Source: Polydactylus sextarius
Taxonomy: Eukaryota > Chordata > Actinopteri > Polynemidae
NCBI GenBank assembly: GCA_016801845.1
Contig: CM028927.1
Coordinates: 11,620,001 to 11,684,000, forward strand
Direction of reading: 5' to 3'
DNA length: 64,000 nucleotides
Shown here: piece after piece, positions 63,440 through 64,000 of the stretch
Numbering within the stretch: the stretch's first letter is position 1
Layout of the letters: the number at the start of each line of letters is the position of its first letter
The notes under the pieces: generated by a model
Told to the model about the DNA's origin: nothing
Database searches by the model: none
Seen by the model: only the letters and a program-made list of their open reading frames with translations
Made by a program: the position numbers and the translations under genes

Positions 63440-64000
63440 TAACAAGGGCCATTGTGTTCTTTTAGTTTTGATACTTAAAACGCTTATAAAAGTTAGTTCT
63501 TTCTATGTTGATGACGATCACGGTGACCTCCAACAAATTGTGATTCATTAAAAGCTTCTGAATGCTGCGTAACTATTCCGTTAATGCACATTTTATAGTA
63601 TTGGCTTCTGCCTTCTATCTCGCTATCCAATTTGGATGCTGCTAACGGCTTCACCTTTGTGAATGTCTGTGTAACATATCTGTCATCTTGTTGAATACGT
63701 GCGGTATATTTGGAATTTCACTGGCCTCACATTTAAAGTCCAAGAATGGCCACATTCCCAGTTTCACTGCGTCTGTGTGTGTGTGAGTCATTTTTAGGTG
63801 AGTCTGACACTTTTTTTTACTTAACTAATCTGTTTCTCCTCTCCATCTTCTCAGTTTGTCATGTCATTATTTTCCTGCCTTGCCATAGTTGGAGGCTTGT
63901 TCGTAAATCTCTCTGGTCTAACAATAACTGCTGTCAGAATTTAGAAAACAGACAACGAGAAAGTTCTTAAAGTTATTCTGTAGAAGTCCAAAGTCCGAAG

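Larger units (their letters stand above)
52641..64000 (+). other. Intron 1 of the tshz gene (5' part)
   Basis: Begins at the GTAAGC donor. No acceptor followed by tshz coding sequence is visible before the window ends, so the intron is at least 11.3 kb, in line with the long first introns of the family. No other exon is supported. It holds microsatellites (54852, 56269, 63392), poly-T runs (53870, 55320, 59400), a G-rich tract (53538), a pyrimidine-rich stretch (about 61830-62100) and a few high-complexity blocks that may be enhancers. Confidence 0.75.

Noticed and set aside
1..64000. CRISPR array, operon, tRNA or rRNA genes
   Set aside because: No regularly spaced repeats, no Shine-Dalgarno-linked frames, and no full tRNA cloverleaf apart from the SINE head. 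Composition and splice signals are vertebrate.

Overview
This window is nuclear DNA from a vertebrate, most likely a ray-finned (teleost) fish. It is AT-rich and non-coding for most of its length. It carries many (CA)n, (GT)n(GA)n and (TA)n microsatellites and A/T runs, plus three transposon remnants of types common in fish: a CR1/L2-type LINE tail, an internally deleted Tc1/mariner element, and a tRNA-headed SINE with intact target-site duplications. There is no bacterial-style gene organisation. The open reading frames of 60-160 codons look like chance frames, or frames forced open by simple repeats.

The one protein-coding gene I recognise is a teashirt zinc-finger gene (tshz family), on the + strand. 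Its first coding exon (52601-52640) encodes the family's invariant N-terminus, MPRRKQQAPRRSA, and ends in a consensus splice donor. In this family the rest of the protein (zinc fingers and atypical homeodomain) lies in one large exon far downstream, so it should be beyond position 64000. Everything from 52641 to the end is therefore intron 1. Residues 12-13 (SA) look most like TSHZ1. However, no zadh2/ptgr3 gene lies head-to-head upstream, as it does beside human TSHZ1, so tshz2 and tshz3 remain possible and I do not assign the paralogue.

Layout: positions 1 to about 48000 are a gene desert. They contain blocks of high-complexity, homeodomain-motif-rich sequence that look like conserved non-coding enhancers, as expected for a developmental regulator. 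Between these lie AT-rich filler, microsatellites and transposon relics. At 48.2-50.4 kb the minus strand shows consensus splice sites that could assemble into a spliced transcript running away from the tshz promoter. A 49-codon frame stays open across its two predicted introns. Positions 51.2-52.6 kb are the GC-richer tshz promoter and 5' leader. The leader has at least five upstream ATGs, one of which opens a frame overlapping the real start. Positions 52.6-64 kb are intron 1, with simple repeats and a few enhancer-like blocks.

Limits: enhancer-like blocks were judged by eye from composition and motif content, not by alignment. Their edges are approximate and each is a hypothesis.
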